Positions 27,547 through 35,653 of a stretch of DNA of 64,000 bases are shown here, one piece after another; the stretch's first letter is position 1; every line of letters begins with the position of its first letter. The stretch spans positions 1 to 64,000 of the forward strand of contig NZ_JASITA010000007.1 in NCBI RefSeq assembly GCF_030063415.1, written 5' to 3'. The notes under the pieces were generated by a model that saw only the letters and a list, made by a program, of their open reading frames with translations, did not search any database and was not told where the DNA came from. Made by a program: the position numbers and the translations under genes. The DNA comes from Streptomyces sp. H27-C3. GTDB taxonomy: Bacteria > Actinomycetota > Actinomycetes > Streptomycetales > Streptomycetaceae.

Positions 27547-27708
27547 ACGACCTCGGGGGCAATAGCGCGCGGGCTCCCGGCGTCATGCGACTCCGCCTCC
27601 GGCGTTGTCGTCGGTCGACGACGCTCCGCGTCGCCTCCCTCCTCCGCCTTGGACGCGAAGCCGCATGACGCCGCTCGCTGATCCACGCTCCATTGCCCCC
27701 GAGGTCGT
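27547..27708 (-). mobile_element. 162-bp terminal-inverted-repeat element, copy 1 (MITE-like)
   Basis: The ends form a 17-bp perfect inverted repeat, ACGACCTCGGGGGCAAT (27547-27563) and its complement (27692-27708). Inside is a second pair, CGGCGTCATGCG (27578-27589) and CGCATGACGCCG (27662-27673). The minus-strand interior shares CCAAGGCGGAGGAGGGAG and GACGACAACGCCGGAGGCGG with copy 2 at 31751-31912, which has exactly the same length. No gene fits inside. The outer end overlaps the methyltransferase stop codon. I infer a non-autonomous mobile or dispersed structured element. Confidence 0.75.
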
Positions 27709-28556
27709 TAGTCCCGTACACAGACGAAGATCGCCGTGCCCGGGATCAAGTTGCCGCGCAGGGGGGACCAGCCGCCCCACTCCTGCGTATTCCACGCCGG
27801 CCACTGCGGCTCGACCAGGTCGACCAGGGTGAAGCCGCCCGCCACCACGTCCCGGACCCGGTCGCCGACCGTCCTGTGGTGCTCGACATAGACCGCGCGG
27901 CCCTCGTCGTTCTGCTCGACGTACGGCGTCCGGTCGAAATAGGACGCGGAGACGGAGAGGCCCTCGGGGCCGGGCTCGTCCGGGAAGGCCCAGCGGACCG
28001 GGTGCGTGACGGAGAAGACCCAGCGGCCGCCGGGCCGCAGGACCCGTCGCACCTCGCGGAAGACCTCCACCGGGTCGGCGACGAAGGGCACCGCCCCATA
28101 GGCGGAGCACGCGAGATCGAAGGAGCCGTCCTGGAAGGGCAGCTTCACGGCGTCGGCCTGCACGAGCGGGATGTCGCCGCCGATCCGCAGCGCGTGCTGG
28201 AGCTGCCGGTGGGACAGGTCCAGCGCCACCGGGCGGGCCCCCTGCGCCGCGAGCCAGCGCGAGCACTGGGCCGCGCCCGCGCCGATCTCCAGGACGTCGA
28301 GCCCCTTGAGGGAATCCAGCGGCCCCAGCAGGCCGGCCTCCGTCTCGTCCAGCCCCTCGGGGCACCAGACGAAGCGGTCGTCGCCCAGGAAGGTGCCGTG
28401 CTCGATCTGGTAGTCGTCCGCGTTCCGGTCCCACCAGCCCCGGCTGGCCCGGCTGCTCTCGGCCTCGTCGGCGTCGCGCCGGGTGGCCTCGCTCTCGTCG
28501 GCGTCGTCCGCCGCGAAGGAGTCGAGAGCCTCGTAAGTGTCGTCCTCGTGGATCAT
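27708..28556 (-). CDS. SAM-dependent methyltransferase, class I
   Basis: This 282-residue protein has a class I (UbiE/Methyltransf_11-like) fold: glycine-rich motif I EIGAGAAQCSRWLAAQG near residues 93-109, an acidic end of strand 2 (ALDLSHRQL), and motif IV SFDLACSAYGAVPFV. A charged Glu/Asp-rich N-terminal ~45 residues precedes the fold. The substrate is not evident. The stop TAA (27708-27710) is built from the last base of the 162-bp element, so the element insertion touched the very end of the gene. It is divergent from rpsA. Confidence 0.85.
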   Translation of the reverse strand: MIHEDDTYEALDSFAADDADESEATRRDADEAESSRASRGWWDRNADDYQIEHGTFLGDDRFVWCPEGLDETEAGLLGPLDSLKGLDVLEIGAGAAQCSRWLAAQGARPVALDLSHRQLQHALRIGGDIPLVQADAVKLPFQDGSFDLACSAYGAVPFVADPVEVFREVRRVLRPGGRWVFSVTHPVRWAFPDEPGPEGLSVSASYFDRTPYVEQNDEGRAVYVEHHRTVGDRVRDVVAGGFTLVDLVEPQWPAWNTQEWGGWSPLRGNLIPGTAIFVCVRD

Positions 28557-28700
28557 TGCGCCCGTCTGTCTCGTCTGCGTAGGGTCGCTCGGACCTGGGG
28601 CTGCCGGGTGCGGTGCGGCCCATCTGGCCTGTGGAAGCCCCGTGAAAGCCCAGGTGTGCCGGGTATGAGGCGTTCCGCCCCGGGTGTGCGCCTTCGCGCA

Positions 28701-28729
28701 TTGACCCTGCTCGGCTGCCCCCGTATGCT
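28701..28729 (+). promoter_or_regulatory. Predicted housekeeping (HrdB-type) promoter of rpsA
   Basis: TTGACC (28701-28706), a 17-bp spacer and TATGCT (28724-28729) give the best -35/-10 pair in the window. It would leave a leader of nearly 200 nt before the rpsA ATG, room for translational control by S1 itself. Confidence 0.7.
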
Positions 28730-28929
28730 ACAAGTTGCGCTGCGAGCCTGCGCACCTCAGACAGAGCAGGCTGCGCTTGCATCGGTTGTATGCCCCCTCG
28801 GTTGTCGAGGCGCTTCCGTTCCACACGGAATGTGCGCCTCCTAGGCTGCCCGGCTGCAGCTGATGTCGATACGGGCTCCCGGCGTAGCAGTACCTACGAC
28901 TTACTGTCCGTACCGGAGCCCTTACCCAC

Positions 28930-30456
28930 ATGACGAGCAGCACCGAGACCACCGCCACCACTCCGCAGGTTGCGGTCAACGACATCGGTGACGAGGAAGC
29001 ATTCCTCGCCGCGATCGACGAGACGATCAAGTACTTCAACGACGGCGACATCGTCGACGGCGTCATCGTGAAGGTGGACCGGGACGAGGTTCTCCTCGAC
29101 ATCGGTTACAAGACCGAAGGCGTCATTCCGTCCCGCGAGCTTTCCATCAAGCACGACGTCGACCCCAACGAGGTCGTCGCCGTGGGCGATGAGATCGAGG
29201 CTCTTGTTCTCCAGAAGGAGGACAAGGAAGGCCGTCTCATCCTGTCCAAGAAGCGCGCACAGTACGAGCGCGCCTGGGGCACGATCGAGAAGATCAAGGA
29301 AGAGGACGGAATCGTCACCGGCACCGTCATCGAGGTGGTCAAGGGTGGTCTCATCCTCGACATCGGCCTCCGTGGCTTCCTGCCGGCTTCCCTCGTCGAG
29401 ATGCGCCGTGTCCGCGACCTCCAGCCCTACGTGGGCAAGGAGCTCGAAGCCAAGATCATCGAGCTGGACAAGAACCGCAACAATGTGGTCCTGTCCCGCC
29501 GTGCCTGGCTCGAGCAGACCCAGAGCGAGGTCCGTCAGACCTTCCTCACGACCCTGCAGAAGGGCCAGGTCCGCTCCGGCGTCGTTTCCTCGATCGTCAA
29601 CTTCGGTGCGTTCGTGGACCTCGGTGGCGTCGACGGTCTCGTGCACGTCTCCGAGCTTTCCTGGAAGCACATCGACCACCCCTCCGAGGTTGTCGAGGTC
29701 GGCCAGGAAGTCACCGTCGAGGTTCTCGACGTCGACATGGACCGCGAGCGCGTCTCGCTGTCGCTCAAGGCGACGCAGGAAGACCCGTGGCAGCAGTTCG
29801 CCCGTACGCACCAGATCGGGCAGGTTGTTCCCGGTAAGGTCACGAAGCTCGTTCCGTTCGGCGCGTTCGTTCGCGTCGACGAGGGCATCGAGGGTCTGGT
29901 CCACATCTCCGAGCTGGCCGAGCGCCACGTGGAGATCCCGGAGCAGGTCGTCCAGGTCAACGACGAGATCTTCGTCAAGGTCATCGACATCGACCTCGAG
30001 CGTCGCCGCATCAGCCTCTCGCTGAAGCAGGCCAACGAGGCCTTCGGTGGCGACCCGGCGTCGGTCGAGTTCGACCCGACCCTGTACGGCATGGCCGCGT
30101 CGTACGACGACCAGGGGAACTACATCTACCCCGAGGGCTTCGACCCCGAGACCAACGACTGGCTCGAGGGCTTCGAGTCCCAGCGTGAGGTGTGGGAGAC
30201 CCAGTACGCCGAGGCGCAGACGCGCTTCGAGCAGCACCAGGCTCAGGTCATCAAGTCCCGCGAGGCCGACGAGGCCGCTGCCGCCGAGGGCGCTGCCGCC
30301 CCCGCCGGTGGCACCCCGGCAGCCTCCAGCGGTGCTGGTGGCGGCAGCAGCAGTGCCGGTTCGTACTCCTCGGAGTCGGCGGACAACTCCGGCGCCCTGG
30401 CGTCGGACGAGGCCCTGGCGGCGCTCCGCGAGAAGCTGGCCGGCGGCCAGAGCTGA
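28930..30456 (+). CDS. rpsA: 30S ribosomal protein S1
   Basis: This 508-residue protein has four S1 RNA-binding domains (about residues 35-105, 120-190, 208-277 and 294-363). The third and fourth have the clear pattern VSSIVNFGAFVDLGGVDGLVHVSELSW and VTKLVPFGAFVRVDEGIEGLVHISELA, each truncated here in quotation only by domain. The C-terminal ~140 residues are acidic, then Ala/Gly/Ser-rich low complexity, as in other actinobacterial S1 proteins, which lack the six-domain E. coli layout. S1 helps recruit mRNA to the 30S subunit and is also needed where leaders are structured. Transcription ends at a textbook terminator. Confidence 0.96.
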   Translation: MTSSTETTATTPQVAVNDIGDEEAFLAAIDETIKYFNDGDIVDGVIVKVDRDEVLLDIGYKTEGVIPSRELSIKHDVDPNEVVAVGDEIEALVLQKEDKEGRLILSKKRAQYERAWGTIEKIKEEDGIVTGTVIEVVKGGLILDIGLRGFLPASLVEMRRVRDLQPYVGKELEAKIIELDKNRNNVVLSRRAWLEQTQSEVRQTFLTTLQKGQVRSGVVSSIVNFGAFVDLGGVDGLVHVSELSWKHIDHPSEVVEVGQEVTVEVLDVDMDRERVSLSLKATQEDPWQQFARTHQIGQVVPGKVTKLVPFGAFVRVDEGIEGLVHISELAERHVEIPEQVVQVNDEIFVKVIDIDLERRRISLSLKQANEAFGGDPASVEFDPTLYGMAASYDDQGNYIYPEGFDPETNDWLEGFESQREVWETQYAEAQTRFEQHQAQVIKSREADEAAAAEGAAAPAGGTPAASSGAGGGSSSAGSYSSESADNSGALASDEALAALREKLAGGQS

Positions 30457-30498
30457 ATCGCTGAGCAGCGCGTCGGCGTAAAGCCGAGTAGCTGACAA

Positions 30499-30531
30499 GT
30501 AAGGCCCGCTCTCCAGGAGAGCGGGCCTTAC
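30499..30531 (+). terminator. Rho-independent terminator of rpsA
   Basis: A 15-bp perfect stem GTAAGGCCCGCTCTC / GAGAGCGGGCCTTAC with a 3-nt loop, followed by TTCGTTTTC, 42 bp after the rpsA stop. Confidence 0.93.
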
Positions 30532-30642
30532 TTCGTTTTCCGTCACTCCTGCCCCGGTGTTCGGCAGGTGACCGGCGTGTTCAGGGAATGCCCGCCTCGC
30601 ACAGCACGTTCTCCAGTAGGAACACGAGGAGGAGCGGTAATC

Positions 30643-31581
30643 GTGCTTGAACCGCAGGATCTGTACGCATGGGAGCCGAAGGGCCTGGCCGTCGTCGACA
30701 TGGCGCTGGCCCAGGAATCGGCCGGACTGGTCATGCTCTACCACTTCGACGGCTACATCGATGCGGGTGAGACCGGCGAGCAGATCGTCGAGAAGCTGCT
30801 GGACACACTGCCCAACCAGGTGGTGGCCCGCTTCGATCACGACAGGCTGGTGGACTATCGAGCCCGCCGCCCTCTCCTGACCTTCCGGCGCGACAAATGG
30901 GCGGAGTACGAGACCCCGGCGATCGACGTCCGCCTGGTGCAAGACGCGACAGGTGCGCCTTTTCTGCTGCTCTCCGGCCCCGAGCCGGACGTGGAGTGGG
31001 AGCGGTTCTCGCTCGCCGTGCGCCAGGTCGTCGAGCGCCTCGGTGTGCGCCTCTCGGTGAACTTTCACGGCATCCCGATGGGCGTCCCGCACACCCGCCC
31101 GGTCGGCATCACCCCGCACGGCAACCGCACCGACCTCATGCCTGGGCACCGCAGCCCCTTTGACGAGGCGCAGGTGCCCGGCAGCGCGGAGTCGCTCGTG
31201 GAGTACCGCCTGTCGGAGGCCGGACACGACGTGCTCGGTGTCGCGGCGCACGTGCCGCACTACGTCTCGCGTTCGTCGTACCCCGACGCCGCGTTGACCA
31301 CCCTGGAGGCGATCACGGCGGCGACCGGGCTCGTGCTGCCCGGGGTCGCGCACTCGCTGCGCACGGAGGCCCGCCTGACGCAGGACGAGATCTCCCGGCA
31401 GATCGGCGAGGGAGACGAGGAGCTCATCTCGCTCGTGCAGGGGCTTGAGCACCAGTACGACGCGGTGGCGGGCGCGGAGACGCGGGGCAATCTGGTGGCG
31501 GAGGCGGTCGATCTGCCGTCGGCGGACGAGATCGGCCTTGAATTCGAGCGCTTTCTCGCCGAGCGGGAGGGCGAGGGCTAG
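30643..31581 (+). CDS. PAC2 family protein
   Basis: This 312-residue protein has the PAC2 (proteasome assembly chaperone 2-like) fold, with [35 protein letters not shown] and a nucleotide- or ligand-like [13 protein letters not shown] segment. The C-terminal helical part contains [19 protein letters not shown]. In actinobacteria PAC2 proteins occur widely near rpsA and coaE; a link to the actinobacterial proteasome is plausible but unproven. I chose GTG 30643 because of the strong CGAGGAGGAG ribosome site; the frame is open further upstream to 30568 without family similarity. The stop is followed by repeat copy C. Confidence 0.88.
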   Translation: MLEPQDLYAWEPKGLAVVDMALAQESAGLVMLYHFDGYIDAGETGEQIVEKLLDTLPNQVVARFDHDRLVDYRARRPLLTFRRDKWAEYETPAIDVRLVQDATGAPFLLLSGPEPDVEWERFSLAVRQVVERLGVRLSVNFHGIPMGVPHTRPVGITPHGNRTDLMPGHRSPFDEAQVPGSAESLVEYRLSEAGHDVLGVAAHVPHYVSRSSYPDAALTTLEAITAATGLVLPGVAHSLRTEARLTQDEISRQIGEGDEELISLVQGLEHQYDAVAGAETRGNLVAEAVDLPSADEIGLEFERFLAEREGEG

Positions 31582-31589
31582 GCATGGCC

Positions 31590-31745
31590 CGGCCCCCGGA
31601 CGGGCTGGATGCCGCCGCCACTTGCGGCAGTGTCCAGCCCGTCGGGCGTTCCAGGACCGGGGCCAGGATGCCGGGACCAAGGCCGGGTCCGGGACGGAGC
31701 CCCAGTGGTGGGAAGGGGCGGGGAGCGTAAAGCCCCGCAGGTTCC
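31590..31745. repeat. GC-rich intergenic palindromic repeat, copy C
   Basis: GACGGGCTGGA (31599-31609) pairs with TCCAGCCCGTC (31633-31643). A GGGTCCGGGACGGAGCCCC region and a GGGAAGGGGCGGGGAG tract follow, resembling copy B. It ends directly before the second 162-bp element, so both 162-bp copies sit beside a copy of this repeat. Confidence 0.7.
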
Positions 31746-31750
31746 CCTTA

Positions 31751-31912
31751 ACGACCTCACCCGCGATTGACAGTGGGAGAAGGAGCGACGTCTGGGGCTT
31801 TCGAATCCAAGGCGGAGGAGGGAGTGATGGCGGAGCCATCGCGACTGACGACAACGCCGGAGGCGGAGGTCCCAGGCGCCGCGACGCCGCTGCCAATCGT
31901 GGGTGAGGTCGT
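31751..31912 (+). mobile_element. 162-bp terminal-inverted-repeat element, copy 2 (MITE-like)
   Basis: Left end ACGACCTCACCCGCGATTG and right end CAATCGTGGGTGAGGTCGT form an imperfect inverted repeat with one mismatch over 19 bp. The interior shares CCAAGGCGGAGGAGGGAG and GACGACAACGCCGGAGGCGG with copy 1 but in the opposite orientation, and the length is identical. The right end stops 12 bp before the coaE start, so the coaE promoter and ribosome site must be inside or beside the element. Confidence 0.75.
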
Positions 31913-31924
31913 AAGCTTTCGCGC

Positions 31925-32542
31925 ATGCTGAAAGTGGGCCTGACCGGCGGTATCGGTGCCGGCAAGAGCGAAGTGTCGCGCATGCTCGTCTCGTACGGGG
32001 CGGTGCTGATCGACGCCGACAAGATCGCCCGGGAGGTCGTCGAGCCGGGAACCCCCGGACTCGCGGCCGTAGTAGAGGCCTTCGGCCAGGACATCCTCGC
32101 CGCCGACGGGAGACTGGACCGCCCGAAGCTCGGCTCGATCGTCTTCGCCGACCCTGCCCGTCTGGCGACGCTGAACATGATCGTTCACCCCCTGGTCGGT
32201 GCCCGCTCGGCGGAGCTGGAGGACGGCGCGGACACGGACGCCGTCGTCATCCACGACGTACCGCTGCTCACGGAGAACGCACTGGCCCCCCTGTACGACC
32301 TGGTGGTCGTCGTGGACGCGTCCACGACGACCCAGTTGGAGCGGCTCGTGCGGATGCGCGGCATGACCGAGGGCGAGGCCCGCAGCCGGATGGCCGCGCA
32401 GGCGAGCCGCGAGCAGCGCCTGGAGATCGCCGACCTGGTCATCGACAACGACGGGCCGCTGGAGGCGCTCGAGCCACAGGTCCGCAAGGTCTGGGCCGAG
32501 CTGACCGGGCGCGCCGGGCGGATCGACGCCACGGGGAGCTAG
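31925..32542 (+). CDS. coaE: Dephospho-CoA kinase
   Basis: This 205-residue enzyme phosphorylates the 3' hydroxyl of dephospho-CoA, the last step of coenzyme A synthesis. The P-loop GGIGAGKS is at residues 8-15; [26 protein letters not shown] and the LID-region [14 protein letters not shown] follow. The family-typical [10 protein letters not shown] end is present as [10 protein letters not shown]. Length is normal for bacteria; the extra UPF0157 domain of the mycobacterial enzyme is absent. The start has no clear ribosome site, and a 162-bp element ends 12 bp upstream. Confidence 0.95.
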   Translation: MLKVGLTGGIGAGKSEVSRMLVSYGAVLIDADKIAREVVEPGTPGLAAVVEAFGQDILAADGRLDRPKLGSIVFADPARLATLNMIVHPLVGARSAELEDGADTDAVVIHDVPLLTENALAPLYDLVVVVDASTTTQLERLVRMRGMTEGEARSRMAAQASREQRLEIADLVIDNDGPLEALEPQVRKVWAELTGRAGRIDATGS

Positions 32543-32750
32543 ATCGGGTCGCGGCCGGCCGGCCGGCCGAAAGCCCAGGTACGTCCAGTACGAGGACTTC
32601 CGGCCGGCGCGCCGAGAGCACGCACCGGACGCCGCTCCTTGACGGGCAAACGTTGCCTGCCGCGGCACTGGATCGGGTCGCGGGCGGCCCACGGAATACG
32701 GCATGCCGTGCCGACCGTTGAAAGTGTGAGGCGAGGGGAAGGATGTCAGC

Positions 32751-33122
32751 GTGTCCGAACGCAGCCCGGAAACCCACATCATCGACTACCGCGCGGCGGA
32801 GCAGTTGCTCGCGGCGCGCGATCCGCGGGGCGCCGTCAAGCTCCTCGACTCCGTGATAGCGGTCCACCCGGAAAACACGGCAGCCCGCCTTCTGCGTGCC
32901 CGCTCCTTTTTCGCGGCAGCCCAACTCCGGCTGGCCGAGCTTGAGTTCCAGCTCGTCCTGGAGCGTGAACCGGACAACGCCTTCGCCCACTTCGCCCTGG
33001 CGCGGACGTACGAGCGGGTGGCCCGCCCGGATCAGGCCAAGCGCCACTTCCGGCTGGCCGCCGCGCTCGACCCGAAGCCGGAGTACCTGGCGGCGGCGCG
33101 GTTCGACTCCGACGCGCAATGA
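32751..33122 (+). CDS. Small TPR-repeat protein
   Basis: This 123-residue protein consists of about three tetratricopeptide repeats (roughly residues 12-112), visible as GAVKLLDSVIAVHPENTAAR, LAELEFQLVLEREPDNAFAH and RPDQAKRHFRLAAALDPKPE. TPR stacks mediate protein-protein contact; no catalytic domain is present. It has a GTG start with GAGGGGAAGG upstream. It follows coaE after about 210 bp, so it may be its own unit. A partner cannot be named. Confidence 0.85.
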   Translation: MSERSPETHIIDYRAAEQLLAARDPRGAVKLLDSVIAVHPENTAARLLRARSFFAAAQLRLAELEFQLVLEREPDNAFAHFALARTYERVARPDQAKRHFRLAAALDPKPEYLAAARFDSDAQ

Positions 33123-33304
33123 CAGGGCCGACTCGACAACACCTCCGACGCGCAATCAACCGTGTGCAGGCTCGCGTGATGACTCGCGTGATGACTCACG
33201 ACCTGGTGTGAACGAGCGGCCGCTCGCGGTGAGCGCCCGCGCGGTGTTCCGCGCCGGTGCCCACCACGTCGACAGCCGCGGTCGAGGGCCTGATCAGTCG
33301 TTGA

Positions 33305-34618
33305 TCAGTCGTCGATACGGTCCATGACCTTGCCGAGGTCCACGAACTTGAAGTCCGTCGACTCCCGGCCGCCGTCACCGTCCGCCGATGTGTTGTGGCC
33401 GTCCTGTACGACGAGGAGGCCGCGCGGGTACTTGCTGCCGAGCGGAGCGTTCAGCACCGCCGCGCCGTCGCACTCCTCCGACCCGTCGAGGGTCTTGGAC
33501 GCCGCGGTGACGCGGAAGCCGCCCTCGTGCTCATTGTTGTCCTTGAGCTCACGGTCGTACAGGGCGAACGTGTTGTCGCCCTGGCTCGACGAGAGAAGGT
33601 ATCCGTCACCGTCGGACTCGGTCAGCAGCGTCAGCCCCTCGACGTCGGACGAGATCCGGGACCCGCCGAAGCCGGGATCGGCCCCGGGAGTGCACTCCTC
33701 GGTCTCCTCGTCGTAGAGGCCCGGAACGCCGTACTCACGGACCTTGTCGACGAGTTGCGGTGCGCTCGTGAGGTCGGCGCGCAGCCGCCAGATGCCCACG
33801 TCCTCCTGGCCCGCGTACAGCATGCCGTTGGCAGGGTCGACAACCATGCCCTCGATCTGGGGGAGTTCACCCGGCTCGGCGCAGGGGGACCAGGTGGCGC
33901 CGTTCGGCAGCCGGAAGGCGGACGGCAGGTCGAGCGTGCGGACCTTGCGGTAGCCGACCTTGCCGCCCGCGCCGGCGGTGAGCTCCAGCAGGGCGATGCC
34001 GGTGCGCTCACGCCGGCTGACCAACGCGTAGGTGCGCCCGGACTTGCGGTCGGTCCAGGTGGCCAGACCGTACGCCGTCCGCTGGTCGTTGACCTCGCCC
34101 TGGCTGCCGGAGAAGACCGGCGAGGCGGCCGGGTCGGTGATGTCGGTGAGCGGGCCGCCGGGGCGGTCGCGGTCGATGCGGTAGAACCGCAGCCGGTCGT
34201 TGCCGCGGTCACTGGTCACGGCGACATCGGCGCGCCCCGAGGGCAGGCGGAGGCCCGCCACGAGGTCGACGTTGTTGAACCGCCCCGGAGCGTCGCCCGC
34301 AACACCCGTCGAGGGGGCCGGAATCGCCTGCACCTGGCGCGCGTCCAGGTCGTACACCCGCAGGCCCGCCTCCTTGGCGGTGGCGATGACCAGGCTGCGG
34401 TCGGGATTGCTCGTATTGCGCCAGATCGCCGGGTCGTCCGCGTCGGCGTTGCCCCCGGCCTCGTCGTCGTGGAGCGCTGGGGTCTCGGCCCGGGGAGTGA
34501 CGGCGGGCAGCGGATCGGCCGCGGGCCCGCGCGCCTCGGCCGGCGCGGCAAGGGCGAGCGTCGCCAGCGCGGTGCTCAGGGCGAGAGCGGTCGAGCGGAG
34601 CGTTCGGTGTCGGGGCAC
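33305..34618 (-). CDS. Secreted beta-propeller phytase-like protein
   Basis: This 437-residue exported protein has a signal peptide ending near APAEA (residue ~29). The six-bladed phytase-type propeller pattern follows: DADDPAIWRN, RFNNVDLVAGLRL, TSDRGNDRLRFYRID, then QIEGMVVDP, SSDVEGLTLL and LVVQDGHN. In 3-phytases of this class, calcium-binding acidic residues at these turns hold phytate, and the enzyme releases phosphate outside the cell. The Asp-rich turns are conserved here. It is divergent from the DoxX gene and transcribed alone. Esterase-like phytase relatives exist, so the substrate is likely but not certain. Confidence 0.85.
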   Translation of the reverse strand: MPRHRTLRSTALALSTALATLALAAPAEARGPAADPLPAVTPRAETPALHDDEAGGNADADDPAIWRNTSNPDRSLVIATAKEAGLRVYDLDARQVQAIPAPSTGVAGDAPGRFNNVDLVAGLRLPSGRADVAVTSDRGNDRLRFYRIDRDRPGGPLTDITDPAASPVFSGSQGEVNDQRTAYGLATWTDRKSGRTYALVSRRERTGIALLELTAGAGGKVGYRKVRTLDLPSAFRLPNGATWSPCAEPGELPQIEGMVVDPANGMLYAGQEDVGIWRLRADLTSAPQLVDKVREYGVPGLYDEETEECTPGADPGFGGSRISSDVEGLTLLTESDGDGYLLSSSQGDNTFALYDRELKDNNEHEGGFRVTAASKTLDGSEECDGAAVLNAPLGSKYPRGLLVVQDGHNTSADGDGGRESTDFKFVDLGKVMDRIDD

Positions 34619-34868
34619 GGAGAGCCTCTCGATGTCGGGAGCATGGCAAGTGCAGCGTGAGCATCGAATGGTCGTCTGGCCTGCGGGACATGAACAGGGA
34701 GCATCAAGGTGTGCGGGACGTGAACAGGCCGCCCCGCCGTGGGGTGGTCGGCCGACCGAACGAGCCGGCGATCAGGAAAAGGCCGCTCGGGCCGATGAGT
34801 TCTGTGGGTCCGCCGGGTCTGTATCTGTGAAAAGCGCGCACCGCACTGTTTCACAGAGGGAGACCACG

Positions 34869-35387
34869 ATGTCCGAGGCCGCAGTTACCACTGCCCCTGC
34901 TTCCGCCCCTGCTTCCGCCCCTGCTTCAGCTTCCACTTCAGCTTCTACGGTCGCCTCCACCTCCACCGTCACTTCTGCTGGCGCGTCGGCACCGGCCGGG
35001 ACGGGCCGCCGGTTGAACATCGCCGTACGTGTGCTCCAGTTCGTACTCGCCCTGTTCTTCGCCGTCCCCAGCGCGCTGCCCAAGCTGATCGCGCACCCCT
35101 CGGCCGCCGAGAGCTTCGACAGGATCGGCTTCGGCGACTGGTTCATGTACCTGATGGGAGGGCTGGAACTGGCCGGTGCGATCGCCCTGGTGATACCGAT
35201 TCTGTCCGGAGTCTCGGCGCTTGCCCTGAGTGGGCTGATGGTCGGGGCGTTCATCACGCAGATCACGGCCTTCGACGGGCAGAACGCGGCGACGCCGCTG
35301 ATCGTGATGGCGCTGCTCCTCGTCATCGCCTGGGTCCGCCGCCACCACAACGCGGACCTCATCGCGCTGGTAAGCCATCGCGCGTAG
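34869..35387 (+). CDS. DoxX-like membrane protein
   Basis: This 172-residue protein has a DoxX/DUF4267-like four-helix membrane domain (about residues 55-165) with FFAVPSALPKLIAHPSAAESF, GDWFMYLMGGLELAGAIAL and a basic end after WVRRHHN. The first ~45 residues are an unusual low-complexity Ala/Ser/Pro/Thr stretch, partly made of a repeated SAPA unit. The ATG at 34869 is preceded by AGAGGGAGA. DoxX-type proteins are linked to redox or thiol stress in other actinobacteria, but the function here is not shown. Confidence 0.82.
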   Translation: MSEAAVTTAPASAPASAPASASTSASTVASTSTVTSAGASAPAGTGRRLNIAVRVLQFVLALFFAVPSALPKLIAHPSAAESFDRIGFGDWFMYLMGGLELAGAIALVIPILSGVSALALSGLMVGAFITQITAFDGQNAATPLIVMALLLVIAWVRRHHNADLIALVSHRA

Positions 35388-35653
35388 CCGCCCGCCCGTT
35401 GCGTTCATGGCCCCGCGCGCGCTGCCGGAACCACTGCCCGGCGCGGCGCGCGGGGCCATGAGCCGTTCCGAAGTGAGCTCTCGCCCCCGTGCCCTCCCGA
35501 GTCCGCCCCGCCTAACCCCGCCCGGCCGCGCGGCTGGAGCGCCGTGCCGCTGCCCCTACCTGTGCCGCATCGCGAAGACCGGCTGTCAGACCCCGCCCGT
35601 ACACTCGCACGTGTACAGGGACACAAGCACACGAGTGGGGCGGGGGAGTCGAC

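Noticed and set aside
28894..32178. 1094-codon open frame antisense to rpsA, the PAC2 gene and the start of coaE.
   Set aside because: Composition is a reflection of the coding strand, it crosses a textbook terminator, and the three plus-strand genes are certain.
32560..32640. GTACGTCCAGTAC and neighbouring GGCCGGCC runs after coaE as a mobile element.
   Set aside because: Only one copy is in the window and there are no clear inverted ends; I recall similar intergenic motifs in Streptomyces but cannot support a call.
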